DNA from: a bacterium
GTDB lineage: Bacteria; Electryoneota; B3-LCP
Assembly: GCA_026394195.1 (NCBI GenBank)
Contig: JAPKYS010000023.1
Span: 62,001 to 126,000 of the forward strand
DNA: 64,000 nucleotides
Reading direction: 5' to 3'
The position numbers were made by a program, and so were the translations under genes. Below are positions 14,737 to 24,114 of the stretch, piece by piece (the first letter of the stretch is position 1; each line of letters starts with the position of its first letter). Below the pieces are notes generated by a model. It worked only from the letters and a program-made list of their open reading frames with translations. It was not told the DNA's origin and ran no database searches.

Positions 14737-16014
14737 ATGTATGTCACCGGTTTAAAAAATTACTGGAAACTGAGTCGAAACCTGCATAAACCCCTTTCGC
14801 AGTTGCAGGAGCGGCAGTGGGATGATTTTTGCGCATTAGTCCGCTTTGCTTATGAAAAAGTACCGTTTTATCGGCGGCTTTATCATCAGGCTCACTTTTC
14901 ACCGAGCGACTTGAAATCGCCGGAAGACGTTCGACTCATTCCGACCATTCACAAAAAACTGCTGCAGGAAGCCGATCCGAATGGCCTGATCGCATCAGGT
15001 TTTCAACGACAGAAGTTGGTGCATAAGCACACTTCCGGATCATCAGGCGCGCCCTTCGACGTCTATTACACTGCAGAAGATCGAATCTACCGCACCCTGT
15101 TGCACCTGCGCATCTTGTTTCACAATGGTATGGGCTTTTTTGACCGGATGCTGCAAATCAGCGACGCTCGCAACGTCCCCAAATTCAGGTATGGTTTTCA
15201 AAAGTTAAGAATACTACCCAAGGATTTTTTATTCTGCGGCGACCCTCCGAAACAGCAGTTAGACTTAATCGCCAAAACCAAACCTGAAGTGATCTACAGC
15301 TATGCGTCCAATATGGTCTTATTGGCTGCCGAAGTAAGACAACTTGGCAAATTGCCGCATCAACCCCGGTTAATCTTCACGACCGGTGAATTGATGACTC
15401 CCGACCACCGCAAGGTCATCAATGAAGCCTTTAAAACCCAGATTCGCGATATCTATGGGATTGTGGAAATGGGCGACGTCGCCTGGCAGTGCCCGGTGGT
15501 CAGTGGGTACCACCTGAATATCGACAGTTTTTTCGTGGAGATCGAATCGAATGGGCAGGCTGCCCAGCCTGGTCAAACCGGTCGATTGATCATCACAAAT
15601 CTGCACTCCCGGGCGATGCCGTTTATTCGCTATGAGGTGGGGGACGTCCTGACGGCTCCCCGGGAAGACCCATGTTCCTGTGGTTGTACCTTCCCTCGCA
15701 TCGACGTTATTGCCGGGCGTGAAGACGATTGGCTCTATTCCGCGGACGGCAAACGGGTCTCTTCAATGATTTTTATCATTGCTTCTGTACCGGGTGTTGC
15801 GCAATATCGCATTATCCAGAGAGCGCTCAATTATCTGATTGTCGAAGTGATGCCCGGGCACAATTATAATCGTGAGACGCTTGAGCGAGTCAAACACCAC
15901 GTGCAGGAACTGATGGGCGAGGGGACGATGGTGGATGTACACAAGGTGGATCACATCCCCCGGCAAGCCGGTAAAATCCGGAGCGTCATTTCGGAGATTG
16001 GCAAGCAGTCATGA
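14737..16014 (+). CDS. PaaK/CapK-like adenylate-forming enzyme 1
   Basis: 425 residues. The adenylation core motif is HKHTSGSSGAPFDVYY, followed by DIYGIVEMGDVAWQC, YEVGDVL and the metal-type cysteine patch CSCGCTFP, then GREDDWL and the C-terminal KVDHIPRQAGKIRSV. These are features of the phenylacetate-CoA ligase/coenzyme F390 synthetase-like family that is frequent in capsule clusters under the name CapK. Family chemistry is carboxylate activation as acyl-AMP, then transfer to CoA or another acceptor. In a polysaccharide operon it may attach an acyl or amino-acid group to a sugar, but the substrate is unknown. The stop overlaps the next gene's ATG by 4 bases (ATGA). It is the first of three paralogues in this operon. 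Confidence 0.82.
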   Translation: MYVTGLKNYWKLSRNLHKPLSQLQERQWDDFCALVRFAYEKVPFYRRLYHQAHFSPSDLKSPEDVRLIPTIHKKLLQEADPNGLIASGFQRQKLVHKHTSGSSGAPFDVYYTAEDRIYRTLLHLRILFHNGMGFFDRMLQISDARNVPKFRYGFQKLRILPKDFLFCGDPPKQQLDLIAKTKPEVIYSYASNMVLLAAEVRQLGKLPHQPRLIFTTGELMTPDHRKVINEAFKTQIRDIYGIVEMGDVAWQCPVVSGYHLNIDSFFVEIESNGQAAQPGQTGRLIITNLHSRAMPFIRYEVGDVLTAPREDPCSCGCTFPRIDVIAGREDDWLYSADGKRVSSMIFIIASVPGVAQYRIIQRALNYLIVEVMPGHNYNRETLERVKHHVQELMGEGTMVDVHKVDHIPRQAGKIRSVISEIGKQS

Positions 16015-17258
16015 ACATTGGACGCCGGTTTTGTCTATCCGTGTTTTCAATTGCTCTTTTTATCCAATTATCCGGTTGCCAAAAAGAGACGTCCCGCATG
16101 GACCAGTCGGTAAAACTCGATACAAAGTTTGAGGGAGCCGCCGCGGTTGATTTTGGCGTTCTATCCGATGGCGCGGTCGAATTTTCCATCCCATTTGAAC
16201 CGGGAGGACCGGAGTACCTCTGGTTCTACTTTAAGGTGATCGGGGACAATTCCAATCAGCCTGAATTTATCCTGAAGAATGCTGCCGGAGCGCATCAGAC
16301 CGGCAAGCGCTGGAACATTACCCGGCCGGTCTTTTCTGCAGATGGGTCCACCTGGGTTAGAGCCGATCAAACCAGTTATCGCGACGTCTTGGGATTGGGG
16401 CGGCTGTTAGGGAGAAAGCCAGTCTTCCGCTTTCGGTCGCCCATTTCGACGGATACGCTCTGGGTGGCATACTGCTATCCCTATACTCTGACCCAATTGG
16501 ATAGTTATGTTAAATCTCTGGCGAACCATCCCGAGCTGACTTTTACGACTCTTGGCAAAAGCGAAGAAGGACGAGACATCCCTCGATTAATCATCCAATC
16601 AAACCGTGATGTGGATGTTACGAATCGAAAATCGATCTGGATCATCTGCCGGGAACACCCCGGGGAAACTCCAGCTTCCTATGTCTGTGAAGGGATGGTC
16701 TCAGCTTTGCTTGTGCACCCGGCCGGACGAAGGCTTTTATCGCAATATCAATTCAACGTTATCCCCATTCTGAATGTCGATGGCGTAGCTCACGGATACT
16801 ACTATCATAATGCCAATGGGGTTAATCTGGCTCTGGATTGGGATCATTTCCGTTCGATAGAGGTGAAAGCAGTTGAAGCAGCCCTGCGGGCAGATCTCGA
16901 ACAGCATCGGGTGCCATTAATGGTAAACCTACATTCATCCAACGATCCAACCAAGGGACATTTTTTCCTGGAAATTCCCGAAAATCGACTCAATCCTTCT
17001 CTGATAAAATTGCAGCGAGAATTACTTCGTTCTGCAGGCCGTAAACACCCACAACTTCAGGCGAAATCCACCGTGCGTCTGCTGGAAGATGCCGGTATCA
17101 CCGGTAATGCCATGAACAGCCGCTTCGGTGTGTATTGTCTCTACCTGGAAAGCAACTACAGCCTGGGTGCTGACGGTTCAGACGTCACACCTGAATCGCT
17201 GCGAGAAGTTGGAACTGCGCTGGTCTTAGTAATCGCAGAGGTTTTAGCTCCGGAATAA
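16011..17258 (+). CDS. M14 family zinc carboxypeptidase lipoprotein
   Basis: 415 residues. The N-terminus is a lipoprotein signal with lipobox LSGC (Cys23), so the protein should be anchored on the periplasmic side or surface. A beta-rich N-terminal domain (about 40-160, WFYFKV...GKRWNITRPVFS) resembles the one preceding the catalytic domain in cytosolic-carboxypeptidase-like M14 members. The M14 domain carries the zinc motif HPGE (His216, Glu219), a third ligand His in NLHSSND, and a catalytic Glu in YLESNYS. Start and stop are coupled to PaaK-like genes: 4 bases of overlap upstream and 2 bases of spacing downstream. A peptidase between two adenylating enzymes suggests removal or trimming of an amide-linked amino acid or peptide on the polymer; this is inference. 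Confidence 0.85.
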   Translation: MNIGRRFCLSVFSIALFIQLSGCQKETSRMDQSVKLDTKFEGAAAVDFGVLSDGAVEFSIPFEPGGPEYLWFYFKVIGDNSNQPEFILKNAAGAHQTGKRWNITRPVFSADGSTWVRADQTSYRDVLGLGRLLGRKPVFRFRSPISTDTLWVAYCYPYTLTQLDSYVKSLANHPELTFTTLGKSEEGRDIPRLIIQSNRDVDVTNRKSIWIICREHPGETPASYVCEGMVSALLVHPAGRRLLSQYQFNVIPILNVDGVAHGYYYHNANGVNLALDWDHFRSIEVKAVEAALRADLEQHRVPLMVNLHSSNDPTKGHFFLEIPENRLNPSLIKLQRELLRSAGRKHPQLQAKSTVRLLEDAGITGNAMNSRFGVYCLYLESNYSLGADGSDVTPESLREVGTALVLVIAEVLAPE

Positions 17259-17260
17259 CA

Positions 17261-18553
17261 ATGGGCGCTCTACATTCACTCTACCATTTAAACCGTCTGC
17301 AGCGCAGGCTGCATTGGTCGCCGGAACGTCTGGAACAGTTACGCAGCCGGAAAATGAAGGCTCTGCTGCATTTCTGTTACTGGCGGATCCCCTATTATCG
17401 CGAACAGTTCAAACGCATCGGCGCTGAGCCGCGTGATTTTCGCACTCCTGAAGATCTGGTCAGATTTCCGATTGTCGAAAAGCAGACTCTGCGGGATCAT
17501 GCTGAAGAATTTATTGATCTTGAGGCGGATCGCAGCCGGCTGTTGAAGTACAACTCTTCCGGGTCGACGGGGATCCCCCTGGAACTCTGGTACCATCCAA
17601 CCGAACGACAGCGCATGGGCTTCACCATGACCCGAGAGTTCCTCTTGCACGGTTTAAAGCCCTATCACCGCCTGGTGAATGTTACCGAGCCGCGCCACGC
17701 TTCACCCAAAGACCGCTGGTACCACAAGCTTGGGTTGATGAACGAGAAATTCCTCTCGATCTACGATCCTCCTGATAAAATTCTAGCGGAATTACGACAG
17801 ATCAATCCGCACTTGCTTATAGGGTTTCCTTCGGTATTACTGCTCGTCGGTAAGCAGATGCAGGAACAAGACGCTAAAGGATTGCGCCCGAGGCTTCTTT
17901 TTACACTCGCTGAGGTTCTTACATCGCAAGATAGGGAAATCTTGAAGGAGCAGTGGGGCGTCGAACCGATTGACCTCTATGGGTGCAATGAAACCGGGCA
18001 CATCGCCTTTCAGTGCACCCGCAGAGAAGGCTATCATATCAATGTCGATTCCGTTCACGTCGAAGTCGTTAACGGTGATAAACCGGTCGGGGCGGGGGAG
18101 AGAGGTGAAGTGATTGTGACCAACTTCGATCTGCGCATCATGCCGATCATCCGCTATCGCGTCGGCGATATCGTGCGGAAATTGCCCGACCAATGTTCCT
18201 GCGGCTGCCAATTTCCGCTGCTTGGGGAAATCGCCGGCAGATCGGATGGATTTCTAATCGGTGTGGACGGCAGACTTTTTTCTGCATTGGAAGTTTCTCT
18301 CTTGCTGCATCGACTACCCGGAATATCACAATACAGGCTGTTACAGCACGACCCGGGTGCGGTCACAGTCGAGTGGGTGCCGAAAGACCCGAATTTCGAT
18401 CCGGAATCGGAAATTCGGCGGGCACTCGAACAGAGCCTCGGCGATAAAATGAAAATTGAAATACGTCGTATTGCTGAGATTCCCCGGGAAAAGTCGGGTA
18501 AGATCAGAACCGTGGTGTCCAGTTTACCTCACCCATTTGGGACGAAAAACTAA
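17261..18553 (+). CDS. PaaK/CapK-like adenylate-forming enzyme 2
   Basis: 430 residues, starting 2 bases after the M14 peptidase stop. Motifs: KYNSSGSTGIPLELWY (ATP/AMP loop), DLYGCNETGHIAFQC, YRVGDIV, CSCGCQFP, GRSDGFL, and IPREKSGKIRTV near the end with the conserved C-terminal Lys. Same family and length as the neighbours at 14737 and 18580, and it keeps the full motif set, so it is probably active. Substrate unknown; it is likely to activate a carboxylate for decoration of the cell-surface polymer. The closeness to the phenylacetate-CoA ligase family is structural and no phenylacetate catabolic genes are nearby. Confidence 0.82.
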   Translation: MGALHSLYHLNRLQRRLHWSPERLEQLRSRKMKALLHFCYWRIPYYREQFKRIGAEPRDFRTPEDLVRFPIVEKQTLRDHAEEFIDLEADRSRLLKYNSSGSTGIPLELWYHPTERQRMGFTMTREFLLHGLKPYHRLVNVTEPRHASPKDRWYHKLGLMNEKFLSIYDPPDKILAELRQINPHLLIGFPSVLLLVGKQMQEQDAKGLRPRLLFTLAEVLTSQDREILKEQWGVEPIDLYGCNETGHIAFQCTRREGYHINVDSVHVEVVNGDKPVGAGERGEVIVTNFDLRIMPIIRYRVGDIVRKLPDQCSCGCQFPLLGEIAGRSDGFLIGVDGRLFSALEVSLLLHRLPGISQYRLLQHDPGAVTVEWVPKDPNFDPESEIRRALEQSLGDKMKIEIRRIAEIPREKSGKIRTVVSSLPHPFGTKN

Positions 18554-18579
18554 CACCTCTCATCTATGATAGCAATAAT

Positions 18580-19914
18580 ATGAAATGGTGGACTACCTAC
18601 AAGATTTTAAGAGACTTGCGCAGCCATCTTGGTTGGTCGTCCGAGGAGATCTCCAGTTACAGAATCTGGAAACTGCGGGAATTGGTGCGCTTCGTTTATT
18701 TCAATAGCCCGTTCTACCGCCAACTTTGGGAAGAGCACGGTTTTCACCCGGATCAGTTGGTCACGATTGAGGATCTCATTCGACTGCCGATCACGGATAA
18801 AAAGGATCTGATCCACGCTGATCCTCTCAGAGTGTTAACGATTAAAACCGGCGAAGATCCGAAGTCCAAACGGAATCTGCTTGATGAAGTCACCAGTGGA
18901 TCCACCGGAATTCCGCTTACCTACTGCCGTACCTGGCGGGATCTCTGTTATAACAAGGCAAAAGAGATACGCGCTTTTCAACAGACCGGATTTCGCATTC
19001 ATCACCGGCAGGTGGTACTGAAGTCGTCATCGGATAGCGTAACCGGAAGACACTGGTTCGAAAACTTCGGCATCTTAAGGAAATATTGGCTCTCCCTGCG
19101 AGACTCCTCTGAGCACAATATCCGTCGCATGCGAGCCATCCGCCCACAGCACCTGCACGGCTACGCCAGCGGTCTGATGACCCTGGCGGAATACCTGCAC
19201 GACCGCGGTGAGACTCTTTATATTCCGATCATTTGCACCGGCGCAGAAGTGCTGGACGATCCTATGCGTTATGCGATTAAGCGCGCCTTCAAGGCTGAAA
19301 TCTTCGATCTGTATGGCAGCAGGGAAGTAGGCAACATCGCCTGGGAGTGCACTGCTCATGATGGAATGCACCTCAACGACGACGTCATTATCCTCGAATT
19401 GCTGGATGACCAAGATCAACCTGTGCCTGACGGAGTAGAGGGAGAAGTTGTCGTCACCTTTTTGGATGGCCGCGACTATCCATTTATCCGTTATAGATTG
19501 GGAGATCGTGCGGTGCGTCACAACTTTAAGTGCCGTTGTGGCGTAAATTTCAGTAAGTTGCAGAGAGTGCTGGGAAGAAGCGACGAAAGAATACTCTTAC
19601 CTTCCGGTGAGTGGTTATCCGGATTAACATTCCAGGAACTACGCACCGCCCCGTGGATCTCTGCCTTCCGCATCATACAGGATACCCCCCATTCAATACT
19701 GCTACAGGTTGTTGTAAAAGCGCCCTTTACACCAGGTGAACTGGAAGCGCTGAAACGAAAAACCTCCCAATTGGTCCGGGATCAACTGACCGTCATCACT
19801 GAAGTATTACCTGAACTGCCCTATGACAAATCGGGTAAGCTGCGTGCAGTTATCTGCAAACTGCCGCAAGCAAAATCCGGATTGGCAACAGGAACGTCAA
19901 CGGAGGCTCCTTGA
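18580..19914 (+). CDS. PaaK/CapK-like adenylate-forming enzyme 3
   Basis: 444 residues, the most diverged of the three paralogues. It has DEVTSGSTGIPLTYC, DLYGSREVGNIAWEC, YRLGDRAV, a shortened cysteine patch (CRCGVNF), GRSDERI and LPYDKSGKLRAV. The cysteine patch has one Cys fewer than the CSCGC of the other two, so metal binding may differ. Its stop overlaps the TTG start of the flippase gene by 4 bases. Three full-length copies around one peptidase imply division of labour rather than redundancy, for example different acyl groups or different acceptors. Confidence 0.8.
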   Translation: MKWWTTYKILRDLRSHLGWSSEEISSYRIWKLRELVRFVYFNSPFYRQLWEEHGFHPDQLVTIEDLIRLPITDKKDLIHADPLRVLTIKTGEDPKSKRNLLDEVTSGSTGIPLTYCRTWRDLCYNKAKEIRAFQQTGFRIHHRQVVLKSSSDSVTGRHWFENFGILRKYWLSLRDSSEHNIRRMRAIRPQHLHGYASGLMTLAEYLHDRGETLYIPIICTGAEVLDDPMRYAIKRAFKAEIFDLYGSREVGNIAWECTAHDGMHLNDDVIILELLDDQDQPVPDGVEGEVVVTFLDGRDYPFIRYRLGDRAVRHNFKCRCGVNFSKLQRVLGRSDERILLPSGEWLSGLTFQELRTAPWISAFRIIQDTPHSILLQVVVKAPFTPGELEALKRKTSQLVRDQLTVITEVLPELPYDKSGKLRAVICKLPQAKSGLATGTSTEAP

Positions 19915-21368
19915 GTCGTCCGGACGTACGTGTAGGTACTGCCTATCTATTGGCTGCGCAGCTTATTTTTCTGGTGAGCGGTTATGGGATGCACGTTTTT
20001 CTGGGGCGCTATCTGGGCCCGGCGGAATATGGACTATTCGGAGTGGTACTCTACGCCGCCACCATGATCCGCACCTTCGTGATGTCGGGCGTTCCCATGG
20101 CGGTGGCCCGGTACGTCGCGGCGGAACCGAACCGAGCTGAAGCAATTCTCCGCCAGGGTTTGAGGCTGCAATTTCTGCTGGCATTTACCGTCAGTTTGAT
20201 CTTCTTTCTCTTGGCGGAACCCCTGGCGAAGCTTTTGGGCGACCCCAGTCTGACCATACTTTTCCGGATTGCGGCTCCGATAACCATTTTCTTCGGAATA
20301 TTCTTCGTTATTAATCAGTATCACAACGGATTGGGGCAATATCGCCTCCAGAGCGCCTGGCTGACTCTATCTTACCTGCTCCGAGCCGTTCTGGTCATTG
20401 GTCTGACCTGGGTCGGTTGGCGGGTTTACGGTGCCGTTGCCGGGTTGACCATCGCTGCGGCGCTGTCCAGTCTGATCGTGCTTTTTATCCGAAAAGCAGG
20501 CGCTGCCGGTCCGCCCTTTCCCCCGAAGCTATTGATCGACTTTGGAGCGCCTTTAATTGTAGCCTCAATCGTATTCGCGCTAATCACTGATCTGGATATG
20601 ATGTTCGTCAAAGGAATGATGCACGACACTGTGTCAGCAGGATACTACACCTCAGCCAAGGCGATGGCTCAAGCCACACCCTTTGCTTTCTATGCACTCT
20701 CCAGCGCTCTCTACCCCGCCATATCGCGGGTGCAGGCGCAAGGAGACATCGTCAAAATGCAGAATTACATCCATCAGGCTAACCGCCTGCTCTTGATCAC
20801 GATTCTCCCCCTGTTGGTTATCGTCTGTTTCAACAGTCAGGCGATCCTTCAGCTCTTTTACGGGTCCAAATTTCTCCCTGCGGCAACCTCATTGAGCTGG
20901 TTGATGCTCTCCTTCAGTTTTATGTCGATCTTCGTTATCCATCGCACCTTCATCACCGGGTCAGGTCACCCCAAAGTCTCAAGCTTATTGACAGTGGCAT
21001 TGCTGCCGATCTGCGTTATCCTCAATCTCAGGCTGATTCCGCCCTTGGGATTGACCGGGGCGGCGCTGGCTTCGACCTTCACATTTCTTCTCGGTACCAT
21101 TGGTTCGTACTTCATAATCTATACAAAATTTAAGGCCGGATTCAAACTGGGATCGACCTTCCGCATCATTTCTGCTGCAATAGTCATTTTGATCCTGAAC
21201 TTCCTGCTTGCCAAGTTTGGACTTCCCTTGCTGCTGAACGTCGCCATATTACTTGTATGCTATCTCGCAGCGCTCTGGATTCTCCGTGAATGGAATTTTC
21301 AGCAGATTCGTGAACTCTACGGTCAACTATCGGGAGCCAATCCAACCAACCCACGGAAAGAGAATTGA
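19911..21368 (+). CDS. polysaccharide flippase (Wzx/MOP family)
   Basis: 485 residues from TTG 19911, chosen because GGAGG lies 7 bases upstream and it overlaps the previous stop by 4 bases. The protein is hydrophobic throughout with about 12-14 predicted membrane helices and the typical N-terminal motif GRYLGPAEYGLFGVVLYAA of polysaccharide-exporting MOP flippases. It would move the lipid-linked oligosaccharide made by the upstream enzymes from the cytoplasmic to the periplasmic leaflet. It is the first of three flippase genes in the window (others at 37126-38607 and 52838-54316), which suggests several separate polymers. Confidence 0.87.
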   Translation: MSRPDVRVGTAYLLAAQLIFLVSGYGMHVFLGRYLGPAEYGLFGVVLYAATMIRTFVMSGVPMAVARYVAAEPNRAEAILRQGLRLQFLLAFTVSLIFFLLAEPLAKLLGDPSLTILFRIAAPITIFFGIFFVINQYHNGLGQYRLQSAWLTLSYLLRAVLVIGLTWVGWRVYGAVAGLTIAAALSSLIVLFIRKAGAAGPPFPPKLLIDFGAPLIVASIVFALITDLDMMFVKGMMHDTVSAGYYTSAKAMAQATPFAFYALSSALYPAISRVQAQGDIVKMQNYIHQANRLLLITILPLLVIVCFNSQAILQLFYGSKFLPAATSLSWLMLSFSFMSIFVIHRTFITGSGHPKVSSLLTVALLPICVILNLRLIPPLGLTGAALASTFTFLLGTIGSYFIIYTKFKAGFKLGSTFRIISAAIVILILNFLLAKFGLPLLLNVAILLVCYLAALWILREWNFQQIRELYGQLSGANPTNPRKEN

Positions 21369-22528
21369 TGACAACGATTCAAGGTTATCGACGGATTCCG
21401 GGATATGTGCTGCACGCCTACGGACAATACTATCGGCTCCTGAAGAAAGCCCATCCGATTACGTTGACGTTCTCGGTTACGTCGCGCTGTCAATCAAATT
21501 GCCTGACCTGCCAGATTGGCGAACGCTCGCAGAAAGGGCGATTCAAGCAAAATCCCGATCTGACCCTGGCAGAAATTGAGAAGATATTCAACTCGCTTGG
21601 GCCAGTTTACTTTTTCAACGTCAGTGGCGGTGAACCTTTTTTGCGTCGTGATTTGCCGGACGTTGTGGATCTTGCCGTCCGGCTGCTGCAGCCGGCCATC
21701 ATACACATTCCCACCAATGCGCTGGCACCCGAACCCATTGAACGGCACTGCCGTGATATTCTGAACCGCAATCGCAAGAAGGGGTTAAAAATACCGTTGA
21801 CCGTAAAACCTTCCATCGATGGCGTAGGCAAATTACATGACTATATTCGTGGTGTGCCGGGTAATTTTCTCAAGCTGGAAGAAACGATCGTTCGCTTGAA
21901 AATGTTGGAGGAGGACTTTCCGGAATTTCACCTCGAATTGGGGACCGTGATTTCAAAGTACAACATTGACCATCTGGATGAGATTGAAGACTTTGTTCAC
22001 TCCCTGGGCGTGCAAAGTTACCGCAATGAGATCGCCGAGGAACGGGCTGAATTTTTCAATAAGGGGAGTGGGATCGCCCCCAGCGCGGAAATCTATGAAC
22101 GGGTGCTGCAACGCTTTGCTCAGGAGATCAAAAACCACCTATCCGAAAAGCGTGCTCTCACCCGGGTTACCGAAACGTTGCGATTGAAATATTACGACTT
22201 GGCGGTAAAAATTCTGAAACAGCAGAGACAGGTTATCCCCTGTTATGGCGGCATCAGTAATCTGCACCTTAATTTCGACGGTGAGCTATGGCCCTGCTGT
22301 GTGCTGGGTTATGACCACCCACTGGCGCATTTGAGAGAAATTAACTATGACGTTCAGGCTGCGCTTGCCGGCAGCGAGGCTCGCAAGGTGCTCAAGTTTA
22401 TCCATGGCAGAGGGTGTTACTGTCCCCTGGCAAATCAGTGGTATTCAAACGTCCTTCTTCACCCGCCCTCTCTGTGGCGCGTCATATTAAATTACTTTTT
22501 AGTTGACAGAACCGGTAAAAAGGTATAA
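21368..22528 (+). CDS. radical SAM / SPASM-type enzyme
   Basis: 386 residues from ATG 21368, which shares one base with the flippase stop (TGATG); an in-frame TTG just before it is less likely. The radical SAM cluster motif is Cys41-x3-Cys45-x2-Cys48 (CQSNCLTC), followed by NVSGGEPFLRRDL and KPSIDGVG. A C-terminal cysteine-rich region (PCYGG, WPCCVLGYD, RGCYCPL) looks like a SPASM or twitch auxiliary-cluster domain. Family roles include peptide maturation, sugar dehydrogenation and heterocycle formation. There is no precursor peptide gene next to it, and its position at the end of a polysaccharide operon favours action on a glycan, lipid or amino-acid substituent. The target is unknown. Confidence 0.83.
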   Translation: MTTIQGYRRIPGYVLHAYGQYYRLLKKAHPITLTFSVTSRCQSNCLTCQIGERSQKGRFKQNPDLTLAEIEKIFNSLGPVYFFNVSGGEPFLRRDLPDVVDLAVRLLQPAIIHIPTNALAPEPIERHCRDILNRNRKKGLKIPLTVKPSIDGVGKLHDYIRGVPGNFLKLEETIVRLKMLEEDFPEFHLELGTVISKYNIDHLDEIEDFVHSLGVQSYRNEIAEERAEFFNKGSGIAPSAEIYERVLQRFAQEIKNHLSEKRALTRVTETLRLKYYDLAVKILKQQRQVIPCYGGISNLHLNFDGELWPCCVLGYDHPLAHLREINYDVQAALAGSEARKVLKFIHGRGCYCPLANQWYSNVLLHPPSLWRVILNYFLVDRTGKKV

Positions 22529-22529
22529 T
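22503..22529 (+). promoter_or_regulatory. possible sigma70-type promoter for the FN3/HAMP operon
   Basis: TTGACA at 22503-22508 and TATAAT at 22524-22529 are both perfect matches, but the spacer is 15 bases, two shorter than optimal, and the site overlaps the end of the radical SAM gene. It lies about 150 bases before ATG 22677. Confidence 0.35.
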
Positions 22530-22676
22530 TTGGTAGTGGGAAATCGTCAACCGGCTTCCTGCATCCTGGTAAATAATCACACTGCCGACCAACAGAAAGA
22601 GAACCTCGTATCGCGTTGACAACGGTTTGGACTTAACACAAGACGGTTACTATGTCACACAGGAAGAGGATACAGG

Positions 22677-23384
22677 ATGAAGCGCTCCACTTACCTTCTG
22701 CTGCTGGGATGCATCTGGTTGTTCCTTCCAGTCATCCCCTCCTTCGCCGATCAGGTCTGGATCGAATGGACGTCCAACACTGAGCCTGACTTCTCGCACT
22801 ATCTGGTCTTTCGCGGGACTTCACCGACAGAACAACCTTCGATCCTTGAAAACCTGTTGACGTCCGTACAAACGCCACAATGCCGCGATACCACGGTTCA
22901 ATCCGGTAAAACCTACTATTACTGGGTCGCTTCCGTGGATCATTACGGCAATGAATCAGCCTGCAGCGGGCCATTACAGGTCTTGGTTCCTGCAAAGAAC
23001 AGTGGTACCTCCAATGGGGGAGTTGTTGCGTTTCTCATCCAACATTTGGATAGCAATTTAGACTCCAACGACCCCTATGTCGATCGAAATTTGGATAATG
23101 ACCCACAAATTGATTTTAACTGGACTCCAATAACCGGGTCAGGGATGACCTATAAAATTTACGCGATAACCGGAGACAATCAACCTGAACTAAAAACTGA
23201 ATCCAACCTGACCAATTACCAGATCCAAAGCGCTGTCAATGGTCAGAAGTATCGCCTGCGCGTCGATGTGTTTGATGCTAATCAGCAGCTATTGGCGCAG
23301 GGCTTCTCGGATTATATTCTCTGCGATATTGCACAGGTAACGATGTTGAGGCCTTCTATGCCAAGGTCGATGAACGCAGAATAG
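22677..23384 (+). CDS. secreted protein with two FN3-like domains
   Basis: 235 residues; ATG 22677 is preceded by AGGAAGAGG. The signal peptide is clear (MKRSTYLLLLGCIWLFLP, cleavage near PSFAD). The first fibronectin-type-III-like domain spans about 26-108 (VWIEWTSNTEPDFSHYLVFRG ... TYYYWVASVDHYGNES). A second, weaker one spans about 135-222 (QIDFNWTPITGSGMTYKIYAI ... GQKYRLRVDVFD). There is no sorting domain at its C-terminus and no enzymatic motif. Adjacent genes encode another FN3/T9SS protein and two mini-HAMP membrane proteins, so it may be the extracellular ligand-binding or structural part of that set. The specific function is not recognisable. Confidence 0.75.
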   Translation: MKRSTYLLLLGCIWLFLPVIPSFADQVWIEWTSNTEPDFSHYLVFRGTSPTEQPSILENLLTSVQTPQCRDTTVQSGKTYYYWVASVDHYGNESACSGPLQVLVPAKNSGTSNGGVVAFLIQHLDSNLDSNDPYVDRNLDNDPQIDFNWTPITGSGMTYKIYAITGDNQPELKTESNLTNYQIQSAVNGQKYRLRVDVFDANQQLLAQGFSDYILCDIAQVTMLRPSMPRSMNAE

Positions 23385-23409
23385 GACTAAGCTTGAGGAG
23401 AGATGACTT

Positions 23410-24114
23410 ATGCAGAGAATGCACTGGCTATCAGGCTGGAGGTTTGCTCAGGGTGTCGCCTGGGTACTCCTCTTGGGAATTGTCGGTTTAACCATAGCCG
23501 AAATATCGAGTTACACCGGCGTTACGCAGTTCTACGGGACCACCTTGGCTCTTACCTGGTCAGGTAACAGCCAGGATCACCACTATCGTATCAACTTGAC
23601 CGAGCAGGATATGACTATAACCCCTCCTGCTCAAACCAACAATACATTGTACAGTCAATCGCCATCCCTCGAAATTGAGACAGCGCCGGGTCGGCAGTAT
23701 TCCTTTACGGTACAGGCAGTATCCGCTGCTGGAGACACTTCCCCTTCTTCGGAAAAGAGCCCGACCTATCTGTGCCTGGGGGGTGGAAATCTCCCCGAAT
23801 CGATGGCTGAAGTGAGCTTGCCGACCACCACGGAATTGGGCGCTGTCTATCCCAATCCCTTCAACTCCCAGGCAACTATCCCCTTCGATATTGCTACGGC
23901 AGATGGTTTGCCGGTGAACGTCGCATTAGTAATCTACAATACACAGGGCCGAACGGTCAAAAACCTGGTGCACGAAGGGCGTCGGCCCGGCCAATATCGT
24001 GAAACCTGGAATGGAACCAATGACCAGGGGAACATCGTTGCGGCGGGACCTTATATCTGCCGATTACAAGCCGGTAATTTTAGTGATAATCGAGTGCTGG
24101 TTTTCGTAAAATGA
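23410..24114 (+). CDS. secreted FN3-like protein with T9SS type A sorting domain
   Basis: 234 residues; ATG 23410 is preceded by GAGGAGAGATG. An N-terminal hydrophobic segment (VAWVLLLGIVGLTIA, residues about 17-31) acts as a signal or anchor. One FN3-like domain follows (about 40-125: LALTWSGNSQDHHYRINL ... YSFTVQAVS). The C-terminal about 85 residues start with VYPNPFNSQATIPFDI and end in DNRVLVFVK, a FlgD-Ig-like/T9SS type A sorting domain. The family sends proteins through the outer membrane by the type IX system in FCB bacteria. The last base region overlaps the next gene's ATG (ATGA). Confidence 0.8.
   Translation: MQRMHWLSGWRFAQGVAWVLLLGIVGLTIAEISSYTGVTQFYGTTLALTWSGNSQDHHYRINLTEQDMTITPPAQTNNTLYSQSPSLEIETAPGRQYSFTVQAVSAAGDTSPSSEKSPTYLCLGGGNLPESMAEVSLPTTTELGAVYPNPFNSQATIPFDIATADGLPVNVALVIYNTQGRTVKNLVHEGRRPGQYRETWNGTNDQGNIVAAGPYICRLQAGNFSDNRVLVFVK

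Noticed and set aside
14737..19914. Phenylacetate degradation genes
   Set aside because: Although the three enzymes belong to the PaaK-like family, no paaABCDE or ring-cleavage genes are near and the setting is a polysaccharide operon.
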